Positions 52,731-64,000 of a DNA stretch of 64,000 nt are shown here, one piece after another. The translations under genes and the position numbers were made by a program. This stretch comes from Streptomyces akebiae. Lineage in GTDB: Bacteria; Actinomycetota; Actinomycetes; Streptomycetales; Streptomycetaceae. Where the stretch lies: NCBI RefSeq assembly GCF_019599145.1, contig NZ_CP080648.1, positions 62,001 through 126,000 of the forward strand, in the 5' to 3' direction. How positions within the stretch are numbered: position 1 is the stretch's first letter; each line of letters starts with the position of its first letter. The notes below the pieces were generated by a model. The model had not been told where the DNA came from and ran no database searches. It worked only from the letters and a program-made list of their open reading frames with translations.

Positions 52731-54574
52731 TCCGTATGAAACTGGCCGTGCTGCGCCACAGCACGTCCGACTCCAAGATGGCCCTGAGCGGACTCGGCTG
52801 GGCCGCCGGGATCTGCCTCGCCGTCACCACCGTCATCCTGGCGTTCCTCGACTTCTCCCAGCCGCGGATGCTGATGGACGTCCTCGCGGTCACCTTCGCG
52901 CTGTGGGCGCTGGGCTGGATCGTCGGCCCGATCTTCGCGGGCGAACCACCCCTCAACGGCGAGCACTTCCACCGCCAGCCGATCCCGCGCCGCACCCTGG
53001 CCATGGGCCTGCTCGCCGCCGCGCTGGTCGCCGTCACCACCGCGATCACCGTGCTGGCGTTCGGCGCCATGATCGCCTTCGCCGCCCGGCTGAGCTGGCA
53101 GGCCGTCGTGGTGTCGGTCCCCGCGGTGGTCCTGCTCCTGCTGCTCGTGGTGCTGCTGTCCCGGGTGGTCACCCTGCTCTTCCGCGCACTGGCCCGCTCC
53201 CGTATCGGCGGTGCCATCACCGCGACCGTCACCGCCGCGATCGTCTCACTGTGCTCCTTCTCCTGGGTCCTGATGATCGGGATCTACCTGCTGCTCGAGT
53301 ACGGCTTCCCGCCCACCTTCTCCACCGTGGTGCGGGCACTGCCCTCCAGCTGGGGACTGCTCGCCGTCGAGGCGGCAGGCCGCGGCGACTGGCTGTGGAC
53401 GTTCGGTCCGCTGCTCGCGCTGGCCGTGCTGGTGGCGGCGCTGTTCGCCACATGGAGCGCGCTCCTCGGACCGCAGCGGCTGGCCCGCCCGGTCGTCCGG
53501 GGCTCCTCCGCACGCGAGGCCGTACGACGTCGCCCGCTGTTCCGCGGCGACGTGGGGATGATCTGCCTCAAGGAGCTGCGCACCTGGTGGCGCGACCCGA
53601 TGCGCACCCAGAGCATCGTGCTCGGCCCGGCCTTCGCGGTCATCACCGCGCTGTTCCCGCTGATCTTCGACTTCACCGCCGCGTTCCCGTTCGTCGGCGC
53701 GGCCGGCGCGCTGATGGCCGCGGCGACCTGCGCCAACCTCTACGGCCAGGACGGCACCGCGCTCTGGCTGACCCTGACGGTGCCCGGGAAGGAGAAGGCC
53801 GACGTCCGCGCACGGCAGCTCGCCTGGCTGGTCGTCTTCGGCCCGCTCACGCTGCTGCTGACGCTTGCCGGATCTCTCGTGCACGGTGACCCCGCCCTGG
53901 TGCCGTGGGCGCTCGCGGGCAACCTCGCCGCGCTCGGCGGCGGTTCCGGCCTGCTGATCTGGGCCTCCGTCGCGGTCCTGGTGCCCGGCCCGGACCCGCA
54001 CAAGAGCAAGAACTCGCCGATGGACCACGGCGACGTCACGGGACAGTCGTTCCTGATGTTCTTCCTGGTCGCGCTGGCCATGTGCCCCGCGCTCGGGGTC
54101 GCCTGGGCGGGCCACGCGCTGGAGCAGCCCGCGCTGCTGTGGGCGAGCCTCCCGGTCGCCCTGCTCACGGGTGTGGTCAGCCATGTACTGCTCGGCTCGG
54201 TGGCGGCGAAGCAACTGCGGGACAAGGGCCCGGAACTGCTGCACCTGATGCGCTCGGGCGCCCCGGCGTCGACCGCCGTCGGCGAGGACGAGGCCGGCAA
54301 GTCCCCGTTCGAGACGATGTCCGCCAAACGCCAGACCCTCCTGTGGACGGCCATGGCCGTCGGCATCCTCGGCCTGTTCCCGCAGGGCCTGGCGCCGCTG
54401 GGCATCAAACTCAGCGGCTCCACGGACAAGGTCTGGTTCCTCGCGCTGCACGTCTCCGACCCGTGGCAGTGGCCGGTGATCGTCGCCATGGTCCTGATCG
54501 GCGTCACGGGCTTCTGGGCCGCCTACTGGCTCTACCGCGCCGAGAAGAACCGTATCCAGGCGGTGGCCGCGTGA
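52715..54574 (+). CDS. ABC-2 type permease, large membrane protein
   Basis: The GTG at 52715 is chosen for the GGGGAGGGA ribosome site ending 6 bases upstream; the ATG at 52736 is possible. The 619-residue product has about 12 hydrophobic segments in two halves, separated by a cytoplasmic region (GMICLKELRTWWRDPMRTQS) typical of large ABC-2/YhgE-like exporters. Its first 16 bases overlap the ATPase gene, so the two are co-translated. The family exports antibiotics and lipophilic compounds; export of this cluster's polyketide is an inference from position. A strong hairpin follows the gene. Confidence 0.88.
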   Translation: MVGVLIRMKLAVLRHSTSDSKMALSGLGWAAGICLAVTTVILAFLDFSQPRMLMDVLAVTFALWALGWIVGPIFAGEPPLNGEHFHRQPIPRRTLAMGLLAAALVAVTTAITVLAFGAMIAFAARLSWQAVVVSVPAVVLLLLLVVLLSRVVTLLFRALARSRIGGAITATVTAAIVSLCSFSWVLMIGIYLLLEYGFPPTFSTVVRALPSSWGLLAVEAAGRGDWLWTFGPLLALAVLVAALFATWSALLGPQRLARPVVRGSSAREAVRRRPLFRGDVGMICLKELRTWWRDPMRTQSIVLGPAFAVITALFPLIFDFTAAFPFVGAAGALMAAATCANLYGQDGTALWLTLTVPGKEKADVRARQLAWLVVFGPLTLLLTLAGSLVHGDPALVPWALAGNLAALGGGSGLLIWASVAVLVPGPDPHKSKNSPMDHGDVTGQSFLMFFLVALAMCPALGVAWAGHALEQPALLWASLPVALLTGVVSHVLLGSVAAKQLRDKGPELLHLMRSGAPASTAVGEDEAGKSPFETMSAKRQTLLWTAMAVGILGLFPQGLAPLGIKLSGSTDKVWFLALHVSDPWQWPVIVAMVLIGVTGFWAAYWLYRAEKNRIQAVAA

Positions 54575-54612
54575 GCCGCGCCCCCCGGTCCGCGCACCTC
54601 TGAGCCGGCCGT

Positions 54613-54650
54613 GCCGCCGCCCCCTGGCCAGGTGGTTTAGGGGCGGCGGC
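54613..54650 (+). terminator. GC-rich hairpin after the exporter genes
   Basis: A perfect 11-base inverted repeat (54613-54623 and 54640-54650) with a 16-base loop lies 38 bases after the permease stop. Its right arm overlaps the upstream TAGGGGC box of the PksD promoter, so the box could be part of the stem rather than an operator. Confidence 0.6.
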
Positions 54651-54693
54651 GCGGAGGCTAGGGGTTGGCCGCCCGTCGGGCCCTGGCTAGCGT
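54638..54693 (+). promoter_or_regulatory. PksD promoter with TAGGGGT box
   Basis: TAGGGGT at 54659-54665 stands 29 bases (start to start) before TAGCGT at 54688-54693. A TAGGGGC at 54638-54644 is 21 bases further upstream but lies inside the terminator stem. The PksD ATG is about 125 bases downstream of the -10 element. Confidence 0.6.
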
Positions 54694-54816
54694 CCGGAGT
54701 GCTTCAGTCGAGGAAGCAGCCGGACCACACGGCTGGCGCGCCCGCGCCCGCCCCGGCCATCGGCCGGAAGACTTGGTTCCGGTGAAACTCGCGACGTCGA
54801 GTGATTCGGGGCATTC

Positions 54817-57800
54817 ATGTCGGATACGTACACCGGTGGTTCCGAGGCCGTAGCGATCATCGGGTACGCGTGCAGGCTGCCCGGCGCACCCGGACCGGCA
54901 CCGCTGTGGGACCTGCTCGTCGCGGGCGCTGACGCGATCACCGAAACCCCCGCCGACCGCGTGCGGGTGCCCGGAGTCCCGCGCGGCGGATTCATCGAGC
55001 ACGTCGCCGACTTCGACGCCGCCTTCTTCGGCATCTCCCCCCGCGAGGCCGCCGCCACCGATCCCCAGCAGCGCCTCGCCCTCGAACTCGCCTGGGAGGC
55101 GCTGGAGGACGCCCGGCACATCCCGGCCGGCCTGAGCGGCAGCCGTACCGGAGTCTTCCTCGGCGCGATCTGGGACGACTACGCCACCCTTCTGCACCGC
55201 GAGGGCGACGCCGGCATCGACCGGTACTCCATGCCCGGCCTGCAGCGCGGTGTCATCGCCAACCGCGTGTCCTACACGCTCGGCGTGCACGGCCCCAGCC
55301 TCACCGTGGACGCCGGCCAGTCCTCCTCCCTGGTCTCGGTCCACCTCGCCTGCGAAAGCCTGGCGCGCGGCGAGTCCGACCTCGCCCTCGCCGGCGGTGT
55401 CAGCCTGATCCTGGCCCCCGACAGCACCGTTGCCGCGCTGCGCTTCGGCGGGCTCTCCCCGGACGGCCGCTGCTTCACCTTCGACGAACGCGCCAACGGT
55501 TTCGTACGCGGCGAGGGCGGCGCCGTCGTCGTCCTCAAGCCGCTGGCCCGGGCCCTCGCCGATGGCGACCGCATCCACGCGGTCATCCGCGGCAGTGCCG
55601 TCAACAACGACGGAGGCGGCCCCAGCCTCACCGCGCCGAGCGCCGCGGCCCAGGAGGCCGTCCTGCGCACCGCCCACGCCCGCGCGGGGATCGCCCCGGA
55701 CGCGGTCGGCTACGTCGAACTGCACGGCACCGGCACCCCGGTCGGCGACCCCGTCGAAGCCGCGGCTCTCGGCGCCGCGCTCGGCGCGGCCCGCACCGCG
55801 CCGCTGCCCGTCGGCTCGGTGAAGACCAACATCGGGCACCTGGAGGGCGCCGCCGGCATCGCGGGCCTGCTGAAGGCCGTGCTCGCGGTCGAGCGGGGCG
55901 TCGTGCCGCCGAGCCTCAACTTCCGGTCCGCACCGGCCGGCATCCCCTTGGAGCGGCTGAACCTGCGGGTGCAGACCGAGACCGGCGCCCTGGGGGGCGA
56001 GGGCTTCGCCGGAGTCAGTTCGTTCGGCATGGGCGGCACCAACTGCCACCTGGTGCTGGGCCCGGCGCCCGCCCCGGCGGCCCGTCCGGCCGCCGCCTCC
56101 GCGGCCCCGGCCGCCGTTTCCGCGGCTCCGGCCGCCGTTTCCACGGCTCCGGCCGCCGACGGGAACGGGCTGCCCACGCCGGTCGTGGTCTCCGCCCACA
56201 CCGCGCAGGCGCTGCGCGCCCAGGCCACCCGGCTGCGGGACGCGGTGGAGGAAGCCGACCTGGCCGTGGCGGACGTCGCGCACTCGCTGGCTACCACCCG
56301 CACCCGGTTCGCCCGTACCGCCGTGCTCCTCGCCGAGGACCGCGCGCAGCTGCTCGCACAGCTCGGCGCGGTGGCCGCGGGCCTGCCCGCGCCGGGCGTC
56401 AGCGAGGCCACCGCGCGCACCGGACGGCTGGCCATGCTCTTCTCCGGGCAGGGCTCCCAGTGGCCCGCCATGGCCGCCGGACTCCTCGACGTCGACGAGG
56501 TGTTCACCCGTACCATCCACGCCTGCGAGGAGGCGCTCGCACCGCACACGGACTTCTCACTGACGGACGTCCTGCGCGGCGCCGAGGGCGCCCCCACGCT
56601 GGAGCGCGTCGACGTGGTGCAGCCCGCGCTCTTCTCCGTGATGGTGGCCCTGGCCGAGACCTGGCGGTCGCTGGGCGTCCAGCCCGACGCCGTCGCCGGA
56701 CACTCCCAGGGCGAGATCGCCGCGGCATGCGTGGCGGGCGCGCTGTCGCTCGAGGACGCGGCCGCGGTGGTCGCGCTGCGCAGCCGCGCCCTGCGTGCGC
56801 TGGCCGGGCAGGGCGGGATGCTGTCCGTGCAGGCCGGGGCGGCCCGGGTCCGGCCGTGGCTGGACGAGGCCTCCACGCTCTCGCTCGCCGCCGACAACGG
56901 GCCGGCAGCGGTCGTGGTGTCGGGCCCGGACGCCGCCCTCGACGACTTCGCGGCCCGGTGCGCGTCGCACGGTGTCGGGACCAGGCGGATACCGGTGGAC
57001 TACGCCTCGCACTCGGCGCACGTCGAACGGATTCACGACGAGTTGATGACGGCACTGGCCGGCATCCGGCCCCGCACGTCCGACGTGCCGTTCCTGTCCA
57101 CCGTCACCGGCGAGTGGACGGACACGGCCGGCCTGGACGCCGCGTACTGGTACCGGAACCTGCGCTCCACCGTCGAGTTCTCCGCTGCCGTCCGGCGACT
57201 GGCGGAGGAGGACTTCCGCTTCCTCGTCGAGGTCACCCCCCACCCGGTCCTGGTGCCCGCCGTGCGCGACACCCTGGCCGAACTGGACGTACCCGGTACC
57301 GCGGTCGTCGGCTCGCTGCGGCGCGGCGAGGGAACCCTGACCCGGCTGCTCGGCTCGGCCGCCGAACTGCTCGCCCACGGCCGCGACGTCCGCCTGCCCG
57401 CCCCTCCCGGCGAGGTCGTGGACCTGCCCACCTACGCCTTCCAGCGCGAACGCCACTGGCGGCCCGGCACGGCCGCCGCGCAGTGGAGCGGCTCCGGCGA
57501 GCCCGCTCGGAACTCCGCCGTACCGGACACCGCCGGCCCGCAGACCGCCATCGACCGGGACGACCCGCTGCGCGAGCAACTGCGCGCCGCCTCGCCGCAG
57601 TCCGCCCGCGGCACCGTGCTGGAACTGGTCCGGTCCCACGCCGCCGTGGTCGGAGGGTTCGCCGCGGCTGCGGACGTGAACCCGGAACTGACCTTCAAGG
57701 CCCTGGGGCTCGCCTCCCTGACCCTGGTCGAACTGCGGGACCGGCTCGCCGTCGCCACCGGTCTCACCCTGCCGCCCACCTACCTCTTCGACCGCCCCAC

Positions 57801-60800
57801 CCCTGCCGCGGTCGCCCGTCACCTGTGCGACGTGCTGCGCGGTGAGGACACCGACGGCCCGCCGCGCGGCACGGTCCCCGCGGCGCACGTGGAGCCCGGC
57901 GAACCCGTCGCCATCGTCGCCATGGCCTGCCGCTTCCCCGGCGGCATCGACTCGCCCGCAGCGCTGTGGGACGTGCTGAGCGAGGGCCGCGAAGTGCTCG
58001 GCGATCTTCCCACCGACCGGGGCTGGCAGCCGTCCCTGGACGCACTGGACACCGAACTTCCCTCCTCCGGCGGGTTCCTGGACGACATCGCGGGCTTCGA
58101 CGCGGACCTGTTCGGCGTCTCCCCGCGCGAAGCCCTGGCGATGGACCCCCAGCAGCGGCTGCTCCTGGAGACCTCCTGGGAGGCCCTGGAACGGCTCGGC
58201 ACCGACCCGGCCGCCCTGCGCGGCAGCCGCACCGGCGTCTTCATCGGAGCCACCGCGCAGGACTACGGTCCGCGGATGCACGAACCCGCCGAGGGCTCCG
58301 AGGGCTACCTGCTGACCGGCTCGACCGCGAGCGTCGCCTCCGGCCGCATCGCCTACACCTTCGGGTTCGACGGCCCGGCGGTGACCGTGGACACCGCCTG
58401 CTCGTCCTCGCTGGTGGCGCTGCACCTGGCCGCGCAGGCGCTGCGCGCGGGGGAGTGCTCCACCGCTCTCGCGGGCGGCGTCACCCTGATGGCCACGCCC
58501 GGCGTCCTCGCCGAGTTCGCGCGGCAGGGCGGCCTTTCCCCCGACGGCCGCTGCAAGGCGTTCGGCGCGGCGGCCGACGGCACCGGCTGGTCCGAGGGCG
58601 CGGGCGTACTGGTCCTGCGCCGCCTGTCCGACGCCCTGGCCGACGGGCAGCGCGTCCTGGCCGTGGTACGAGGTTCCGCCGTCAACTCCGACGGTGCGTC
58701 CAACGGGCTCACCGCCCCCAACGGCCTGGCGCAGCAGCGGGTGATCCGGGCCGCGCTGGCGTCGGCGGGCCTTGAGCCCTCCGACGTGGACGTGGTCGAG
58801 GCGCACGGTACGGGTACGCGGCTGGGTGACCCGATCGAGGCCGGGGCGCTGCTGGCGACGTACGGGCAGGACCGCGACGAACCCCTGTACCTGGGGTCGG
58901 TGAAGTCCAACATCGGGCACACCCAGGCCGCCGCCGGTGTGGCCGGCGTCATCAAGGCGGTCATGGCGCTGCGGCACGGCGTGCTGCCCCGCACCCTGCA
59001 CGCCGACGAACCGTCGCCGCACGTCGACTGGGAGTCGGGCGCGGTACGGCTGCTCACCGAGAACGTCACCCTGCCACCCGCGGACCGGCCGTACCGGGCC
59101 GCCGTGTCGTCGTTCGGGATCAGCGGCACCAACGCCCACGCGGTCATCGAGGCGGCACCCGAACCGGCCCCCAGGGAAGAGGAGGGACCGACACCCGGCC
59201 CGGCGCTTCCCGTGCTCCTCTCCGGGCGCGGCGACGCCGCGCTGCGCGCCCAGGCAGCCCGGCTGCGGACCTTCCTGGACGCCGAACCGACCGTACCGGT
59301 GGCCGCGATCGCGCGGTCGTCGGCCACGACCCGCTTCTCCCTGGACCGCCGCGCGGCCGTGTTCGCCGCCGACCGCGAGGAACTGGCGGACCGCCTCGAC
59401 GCGCTGGCGGAGGGCCACGACGCGGCGGGCGTGCTCCGTGGCGTCGCGTCGTCCGGGCGTACGGGCTTCCTGTTCTCGGGTCAGGGTGCGCAGCGGGTGG
59501 GGATGGGGCGTGAGCTGTACGAGGCGTTCCCGGCGTTCGCGGACGCGTTCGACGCGGTGTGTGCGCGGGTGGACCTCGAACTGCCTTTGCGTGAGGTGGT
59601 GTTCGGTGAGGATGCGGAGCTTCTGGCCCGGACGGTGTACGCGCAGCCTGCGCTGTTCGCGGTCGAGGTGGCGTTGTTCCGGCTGGTGGAGTCCTGGGGT
59701 GTGACCCCGGACGTGCTGGTGGGTCATTCGATCGGTGAGCTGGCCGCCGCGCACTGCGCCGGGGTGCTGTCGCTGGACGACGCGTGTGTCCTGGTCTCGG
59801 CGCGTGGCCGGCTGATGGACGCGTTGCCGTCGGGCGGTGCGATGCTGGCCGTGGAGGTGGCCGAGGACGGGCTGGAGCTGCCCGAGGGCGTGGATCTGGC
59901 GGCCGTGAACGGGCCCATGTCGGTGACCGTTTCCGGTGACGCCGATGCGATCGCGGTGCTGGAGGAGCGGCTCCGGGCTGAGAACGTACGGGTGAAGCGG
60001 CTGGCCGTCTCGCACGCGTTCCACTCGCATCTGATGGAGCCGATGCAGGCCGAGTTCGCGACCGTCGCGGAATCGTTGACGTACAACCCCCCGACGATCT
60101 CCGTCGTCACCACGGCGCCCGGAGACCTGGCGACGCCGGACTACTGGGTCGGTCAGATCCGTGAGCCCGTCCGCTTCGCCGACGCGATCGCCTCCCTCGC
60201 CGATGTGCGGGTCTTCCTCGAACTCGGCCCCGACGGCACCCTCTCCGCCCTCGTCCCGCACATCGCCGAGGACGCCACCGCCGTGCCGCTGCTGCGCCGC
60301 GACCAGGGCGACGTCGGCTCCGTGCTCACCGCCGGAGCCGCGCTGTGGACCTGGGGCGTGGCGCCGGACTGGGCAGTCGTCGCCGGTCCCGGCCGCGCCC
60401 GCCCCGTGGAGCTGCCGTCCTACGCCTTCCAGCGCACCCGTTACTGGACGTCCCAGGCGCTCTCCACCACCGCGCTGGCAGGCGCCGGTCTGGCCGTGGC
60501 CGGGCACCCGTTGCTGGGGGCCGTGGTGCCGCTCGCGGGCGGCGGTGGTCAGGTCTGGACCGGTGTCATCGGTCTCGCCACCCACCCCTGGCTGGCCGAC
60601 CACGTCATCCACGGCCGGATCGTGCTGCCCGGCACCGCCCTCGTCGATCTCGCCCTGCACGCGGGAAGCCGGACCGGACTGCCGGGGCTCGCCGAGCTGA
60701 TCGTGAGCGAGCCCCTGGTCCTGCCCGAGCACGGCGGCACCCAGCTCCAGATGACGGTGGCAGGGCAGACCGTCGAGATCCACAGCCGCCCCGCCGGAGA

Positions 60801-63800
60801 CACCGGGGCACCCTGGGCCACCCACGCCGTCGGCACCCTGGAGCCCGTCCGCCCGCCTCAGGCGGACCCCGGGCCCGGCGACACCTGGCCGCCCGCGGGC
60901 GCGGCCGTCTCACCGGAGTACGACACACTCGCGGCGTACGGACTCTCCTACGGCCCCGCCTTCCGGGGCCTGCGCGCAGCCTGGCGCGACGGCGACACCG
61001 TGCACGCGGAGGTCGAGCTGCCCGAAGGGCCGCAGGCCGCGCTGTACGACGCCGCGCTGCACGCGCTCGGTGCCACCGGCCTGCTCCGCGAGGACGGCAC
61101 CGCCCTGCTGCCGTTCGCCTGGTCCGGTGTGACCCGGCACGCCGACGGCGCCACCGCGCTGCGCGTCACGCTGACCCGGCGCGGCCCCGACGAGTACGAG
61201 GTGCGCCTCGCAGACCCGGCGGGCGCGCCCGTGCTGACGGCGCGGTCGCTCGCTTTCCGGCCCGTGGCCGCCGACCGGTTGGCCGCCGCGTCCACGGGCG
61301 TGCTCTACGGCGTCGACTGGACCCCTGCCGGTGGCGGGGAGCGTGAGGCGCCGCTCGCGGCCGTGCCCGTGGGCACCACCGAGCTGCTCGACACGGTCGC
61401 CGCGGTGACCGGTCTCCGTGGCCTGGACGCCCTCGCGGAGGCGGAGGCCGTGTCCGGCACCGTGCTCGCCTGCGTGGGCGCCGGCGGCCCCGAGCCGCTC
61501 GCGACCGGCGCCGCCCTCGCGCGGCGCACGCACGACACGGTCACCGCCGTCCTCGGCCTGCTCCGCGACTGGGCGCACGACGAGCGTCTCGCCGACAGCC
61601 GGCTGGTCGTCGTCACCCGGAACGCCGTCGCCACGGGCGACGGCGAGACGGTCGACCCGGCCGCCGCCGCGGTCTGGGGCCTGGTGCGGTCCGCGCAGAC
61701 CGAACACCCGGACCGATTCGGCCTGGTTGACCTGGACGGTACGGCCGCGTCGGCCTCCGCGCTCGCCGCGGGCCTGCCCGGCGACACCCCGCAGACGGCC
61801 TTCCGCTCCGGCACCCCACTGACCCCGCGCGCGGCCCGGCTGCGGGCCGGCGCCACCCCGCCGTGGGGCGCGCACGACACCGTTCTGATCACCGGCGGCA
61901 CCGGGGCGCTCGGCGCCCGCGTCGCCCGCCACCTGGCCGCCGCACACGGGGTCACGGGACTGGTCCTGTTCAGCCGGCGGGGCCCCGAGGCGCCGGGAGC
62001 CACGGATCTGGCCGCCGAGCTGACCGCCCAGGGCGTCACCGTGGCCGTCGTCGCCGGCGACGCCGCCGACCGGCGCGACCTCGACCGGGTGCTCGCCGAC
62101 CACCCCGTCACCTCCGTCGTCCACACCGCAGGCGTCCTCGACGACGGCCTGCTCACCTCGCTCACCCCCGAACGCGTCGCCGCCGTGCTGCGCCCCAAGG
62201 CCGAGGCGGCCGCACTCCTCGACGAGGCGACCCGCGATCTCGGCCTGACCTCCTTCGTGCTGTTCTCGTCCGTGGCCGCCTCCTTCGGCACCGCCGGCCA
62301 GGCGTCCTACGCCGCGGCCAACGCCTTCCTCGACGGCCTCGCCGCCCGCCGCCGTGCCGAGGGCCTGCCCGCCGTCGCCGTGGGCTGGGGGCTGTGGGGT
62401 GGGGCCGGGGGCATGGCCGACGGCCTCGGGGCGGCGGACCGCGCGCGGTTCACCGCGCTGGGCGGCGCGCTCGACCCGGACCAGGGTGTACAGCTGCTCG
62501 ACGCGGCCACGACCGCCGGGCCCGCGCACGTCCTGGCCATGGCCGCCGAGCCCGCCCCCGACGGCTCCGCGCCGCCGCTGCTGCGGCACCTGGCGCGCCC
62601 CGTGCTCCGCTCGGCCGCCGCGGCGGACCCGGCCGCGGACGCCGACGGCCTCGCCGCGCTGCCGGAGCCCGAGCGGACGCGCGCCGTCGAGGAGTTGGTA
62701 CGGACGACGGTCGCGGCCGTGCTGGGTCACTCCTCCGGTACGCGCGTGGACGCCGACCGGACGTTCAAGGACCTCGGGTTCGACTCCCTCACCGGCGTCG
62801 AGTTGCGCAACCGGCTGGCCGCCGCCACCGGGCTGAGGCTGGCCGCCACCCTCGTCTTCTCCCACCCCAGCCCCGCCGCGCTCACGGCCCACCTCCGCGA
62901 CGAGCTGAGCGGAGCCGCGGCCGTCACCACCGCGCCGCGCCCCCGGCGTGCCGCCGCGACGGACGAGCCGATCGCCATCGTCGCGATGAGCTGCCGCTAC
63001 CCGGGCGGGGTGGACAGCCCCGAGGAACTCTGGTGCATGGTCCGGGAGGGACGCGACGGCATCACCGGGTTCCCCACCGACCGCGGCTGGGACCTCGCCC
63101 GCCTCCACGACCCCGACCCCTCCCGCCCCGGCACCACCTACGCGCGGCACGGCGGCTTCCTGCACGACGCCGCCGCCTTCGACGCCGGGCTCTTCGGCGT
63201 CTCCCCGCGTGAGGCGCTGGCGATGGACCCGCAGCAGCGGCTGATGCTGGAGCTGTCCTGGGAGACCTTCGAGCGGGCCGGCATCGACCCGGCCGGTCTG
63301 CGCGGCAGTGACACCGGCGTCTTCGCCGGCGTCATGTACCACGACTACGCGGCGGCCGCCGAGACCCTCCCCGAGACCGAGGGCTACCGGGCCACCGGTG
63401 GCGCGGGCAGCGTGGTGTCCGGCCGGATCGCGTACACGTACGGGCTCGAGGGCCCGGCCGTCACCGTGGACACGGCGTGCTCCTCGTCCCTGGTCGCCCT
63501 GCACCTGGCCGCCCGGTCGCTGCGGGCCGGCGAGTGCTCGATGGCCCTCGTCGGGGGCGTCACCGTGATGTCCACACCCAGCGTCTTCGTGGACTTCAGC
63601 AAGCAGCGGGGGCTCGCGCCCGACGGCCGCTGCAAGTCCTTCTCGGCGGACGCGGACGGCACCGGCTGGTCCGAGGGCGCCGGTGTGCTGCTGGTGGAGC
63701 GGCTCTCCGACGCCCGTCGCAACGGGCACCAGGTGCTGGCCGTGGTGCGCGGCTCGGCCGTCAACCAGGACGGCGCGTCCAACGGCCTCACCGCGCCCCA

Positions 63801-64000
63801 CGGCCCCTCCCAGGAGCGCGTCATCAAGGCGGCGCTCGCCGACGCGGGCCTGACCCCCGGCGACGTGGACATGGTGGAGGCGCACGGCACGGGCACCAAG
63901 CTCGGCGACCCGGTCGAGGCGGAGGCGCTGCTGGCGACCTACGGGCGGGACCGGAACCCCGAACAGCCCCTGTGGCTGGGGTCGTTGAAGTCCAACATCG
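54817..64000 (+). CDS. Type I modular polyketide synthase PksD with KSQ loading module (partial, runs off right edge)
   Basis: The frame opens at ATG 54817 ([20 protein letters not shown]) and stays open to the window end, at least 3061 codons. There is no N-terminal docking helix, as expected for the first subunit of an assembly line. Domains are KSQ-AT-ACP (loading), KS-AT-DH-KR-ACP, and the start of a further KS. Because the loading module is here, this subunit should act first even though it lies downstream of PksA-C. It has its own TAGGGGT promoter. No obvious ribosome site precedes the ATG, so the exact start is less certain. Confidence 0.95.
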   Translation, partial: MSDTYTGGSEAVAIIGYACRLPGAPGPAPLWDLLVAGADAITETPADRVRVPGVPRGGFIEHVADFDAAFFGISPREAAATDPQQRLALELAWEALEDARHIPAGLSGSRTGVFLGAIWDDYATLLHREGDAGIDRYSMPGLQRGVIANRVSYTLGVHGPSLTVDAGQSSSLVSVHLACESLARGESDLALAGGVSLILAPDSTVAALRFGGLSPDGRCFTFDERANGFVRGEGGAVVVLKPLARALADGDRIHAVIRGSAVNNDGGGPSLTAPSAAAQEAVLRTAHARAGIAPDAVGYVELHGTGTPVGDPVEAAALGAALGAARTAPLPVGSVKTNIGHLEGAAGIAGLLKAVLAVERGVVPPSLNFRSAPAGIPLERLNLRVQTETGALGGEGFAGVSSFGMGGTNCHLVLGPAPAPAARPAAASAAPAAVSAAPAAVSTAPAADGNGLPTPVVVSAHTAQALRAQATRLRDAVEEADLAVADVAHSLATTRTRFARTAVLLAEDRAQLLAQLGAVAAGLPAPGVSEATARTGRLAMLFSGQGSQWPAMAAGLLDVDEVFTRTIHACEEALAPHTDFSLTDVLRGAEGAPTLERVDVVQPALFSVMVALAETWRSLGVQPDAVAGHSQGEIAAACVAGALSLEDAAAVVALRSRALRALAGQGGMLSVQAGAARVRPWLDEASTLSLAADNGPAAVVVSGPDAALDDFAARCASHGVGTRRIPVDYASHSAHVERIHDELMTALAGIRPRTSDVPFLSTVTGEWTDTAGLDAAYWYRNLRSTVEFSAAVRRLAEEDFRFLVEVTPHPVLVPAVRDTLAELDVPGTAVVGSLRRGEGTLTRLLGSAAELLAHGRDVRLPAPPGEVVDLPTYAFQRERHWRPGTAAAQWSGSGEPARNSAVPDTAGPQTAIDRDDPLREQLRAASPQSARGTVLELVRSHAAVVGGFAAAADVNPELTFKALGLASLTLVELRDRLAVATGLTLPPTYLFDRPTPAAVARHLCDVLRGEDTDGPPRGTVPAAHVEPGEPVAIVAMACRFPGGIDSPAALWDVLSEGREVLGDLPTDRGWQPSLDALDTELPSSGGFLDDIAGFDADLFGVSPREALAMDPQQRLLLETSWEALERLGTDPAALRGSRTGVFIGATAQDYGPRMHEPAEGSEGYLLTGSTASVASGRIAYTFGFDGPAVTVDTACSSSLVALHLAAQALRAGECSTALAGGVTLMATPGVLAEFARQGGLSPDGRCKAFGAAADGTGWSEGAGVLVLRRLSDALADGQRVLAVVRGSAVNSDGASNGLTAPNGLAQQRVIRAALASAGLEPSDVDVVEAHGTGTRLGDPIEAGALLATYGQDRDEPLYLGSVKSNIGHTQAAAGVAGVIKAVMALRHGVLPRTLHADEPSPHVDWESGAVRLLTENVTLPPADRPYRAAVSSFGISGTNAHAVIEAAPEPAPREEEGPTPGPALPVLLSGRGDAALRAQAARLRTFLDAEPTVPVAAIARSSATTRFSLDRRAAVFAADREELADRLDALAEGHDAAGVLRGVASSGRTGFLFSGQGAQRVGMGRELYEAFPAFADAFDAVCARVDLELPLREVVFGEDAELLARTVYAQPALFAVEVALFRLVESWGVTPDVLVGHSIGELAAAHCAGVLSLDDACVLVSARGRLMDALPSGGAMLAVEVAEDGLELPEGVDLAAVNGPMSVTVSGDADAIAVLEERLRAENVRVKRLAVSHAFHSHLMEPMQAEFATVAESLTYNPPTISVVTTAPGDLATPDYWVGQIREPVRFADAIASLADVRVFLELGPDGTLSALVPHIAEDATAVPLLRRDQGDVGSVLTAGAALWTWGVAPDWAVVAGPGRARPVELPSYAFQRTRYWTSQALSTTALAGAGLAVAGHPLLGAVVPLAGGGGQVWTGVIGLATHPWLADHVIHGRIVLPGTALVDLALHAGSRTGLPGLAELIVSEPLVLPEHGGTQLQMTVAGQTVEIHSRPAGDTGAPWATHAVGTLEPVRPPQADPGPGDTWPPAGAAVSPEYDTLAAYGLSYGPAFRGLRAAWRDGDTVHAEVELPEGPQAALYDAALHALGATGLLREDGTALLPFAWSGVTRHADGATALRVTLTRRGPDEYEVRLADPAGAPVLTARSLAFRPVAADRLAAASTGVLYGVDWTPAGGGEREAPLAAVPVGTTELLDTVAAVTGLRGLDALAEAEAVSGTVLACVGAGGPEPLATGAALARRTHDTVTAVLGLLRDWAHDERLADSRLVVVTRNAVATGDGETVDPAAAAVWGLVRSAQTEHPDRFGLVDLDGTAASASALAAGLPGDTPQTAFRSGTPLTPRAARLRAGATPPWGAHDTVLITGGTGALGARVARHLAAAHGVTGLVLFSRRGPEAPGATDLAAELTAQGVTVAVVAGDAADRRDLDRVLADHPVTSVVHTAGVLDDGLLTSLTPERVAAVLRPKAEAAALLDEATRDLGLTSFVLFSSVAASFGTAGQASYAAANAFLDGLAARRRAEGLPAVAVGWGLWGGAGGMADGLGAADRARFTALGGALDPDQGVQLLDAATTAGPAHVLAMAAEPAPDGSAPPLLRHLARPVLRSAAAADPAADADGLAALPEPERTRAVEELVRTTVAAVLGHSSGTRVDADRTFKDLGFDSLTGVELRNRLAAATGLRLAATLVFSHPSPAALTAHLRDELSGAAAVTTAPRPRRAAATDEPIAIVAMSCRYPGGVDSPEELWCMVREGRDGITGFPTDRGWDLARLHDPDPSRPGTTYARHGGFLHDAAAFDAGLFGVSPREALAMDPQQRLMLELSWETFERAGIDPAGLRGSDTGVFAGVMYHDYAAAAETLPETEGYRATGGAGSVVSGRIAYTYGLEGPAVTVDTACSSSLVALHLAARSLRAGECSMALVGGVTVMSTPSVFVDFSKQRGLAPDGRCKSFSADADGTGWSEGAGVLLVERLSDARRNGHQVLAVVRGSAVNQDGASNGLTAPHGPSQERVIKAALADAGLTPGDVDMVEAHGTGTKLGDPVEAEALLATYGRDRNPEQPLWLGSLKSNI
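54845..57830 (+). other. PksD loading module: KSQ-AT(methylmalonyl)-ACP
   Basis: KSQ about 54845-56080 has Gln168 (codon 55318-55320) in VDAGQSSSL in place of Cys and keeps HGTGT and NIGH, the features of a decarboxylating loading KS. AT about 56425-57460 has GHSQG and YASH, methylmalonyl-CoA. ACP about 57600-57830 has [11 protein letters not shown]: the phosphopantetheine Ser is kept but the usual preceding Asp is Ala. Predicted starter: propionyl from decarboxylated methylmalonyl. Confidence 0.88.
57905..62900 (+). other. PksD module 1: KS-AT(malonyl)-DH-KR-ACP
   Basis: KS about 57905-59170 (DTACSSS). AT about 59460-60440 (GHSIG/HAFH). DH about 60505-61270 with [18 protein letters not shown] and DAALH. 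KR about 61880-62400 with LDD (B-type) and SYAAAN. ACP about 62685-62900 ([11 protein letters not shown]). Predicted result: a trans double bond next to the propionyl starter. Confidence 0.88.
59470..60264 (+). repeat. Malonyl-AT block copy 4 (PksD module 1)
   Basis: Very similar to 46936-47730 in PksC; see that entry. It begins at the AT start (CTGTTCTCGGGTCAGGG) and fades after the active-site half of the AT and its C-terminal subdomain. Confidence 0.8.
62965..64000 (+). other. PksD module 2: KS domain, truncated by window end
   Basis: The KS begins [15 protein letters not shown] and shows an intact DTACSSS (around 63475-63495) and [13 protein letters not shown]. It is cut in the KSNI(GH) motif at the right edge. 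AT and reductive domains lie outside the window. Confidence 0.9.

Noticed and set aside
54638..54644. Upstream TAGGGGC box of PksD as an independent operator half-site
   Set aside because: It lies inside the right arm of the terminator hairpin at 54613-54650, so its sequence may be dictated by the stem. Only the box at 54659 is counted.
54817..57830. Loading KS as a chain-length factor or trans-AT KS0
   Set aside because: Gln at the active site with intact HGTGT and NIGH, followed by AT and ACP in the same protein, fits a decarboxylating KSQ loading domain.

Overview
The window looks like a Streptomyces (or close actinomycete) chromosome segment. It has very high G+C, many GTG starts, SARP and gamma-butyrolactone-receptor genes, and a large cis-AT modular type I polyketide synthase (PKS) locus. 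I could not name the product from sequence alone.

Left flank (about 1-16 kb): a mosaic of intact and decayed genes. It opens with the tail of a SARP regulator and a frameshifted TetR/butyrolactone-receptor gene. Next comes a small cassette built from trans-AT-like PKS parts: tandem acyl carrier domains interrupted at a run of eight G, then a stand-alone ketosynthase-like protein without its catalytic residues. Two Sfp-type phosphopantetheinyl transferases follow, with a cyclase stump fused to an IS5-type transposase remnant between them. A 1098-residue condensation/condensation/thioesterase-like protein and an intact SARP complete the cassette. Beyond it are remnants of LAL (LuxR) regulators on both strands, a small secreted protein, an orphan 3' end of an rmlA gene, a secreted phospholipase A2, and a decayed toxin-antitoxin pair.

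Core cluster (16-64 kb): rmlB and rmlA on the minus strand make dTDP-4-keto-6-deoxyglucose, the start of a deoxysugar pathway. They diverge from a cytochrome P450 and three consecutive PKS genes (called PksA, PksB and PksC here), together six extension modules. An ABC-2 exporter pair follows. Then PksD starts with a KSQ-AT-ACP loading module and runs off the right edge. The loading module is therefore downstream of PksA-C, so gene order and assembly order differ. Predicted steps in the window are: propionyl starter, then malonyl with KR+DH (PksD). PksA has malonyl with full reduction, an unusual extender with an A-type KR, and a methylmalonyl-like extender with KR+DH. PksB has malonyl with an A-type KR. 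PksC has malonyl with an A-type KR, then malonyl with full reduction. No chain-releasing thioesterase lies in the window. A glycosylated, P450-oxidised macrolide or polyol is the reasonable expectation.

Regulation: the promoters of rmlA, the P450 gene, PksA and PksD share a TAGGGGT box whose first base is 29-31 nt upstream of a TAGCGT/TAGCTT -10 element. Paired TAGGGG boxes 20 nt apart also precede the ABC exporter and the small secreted protein. This looks like the operator of one pathway activator, but no intact LuxR/LAL-type gene is present in the window.
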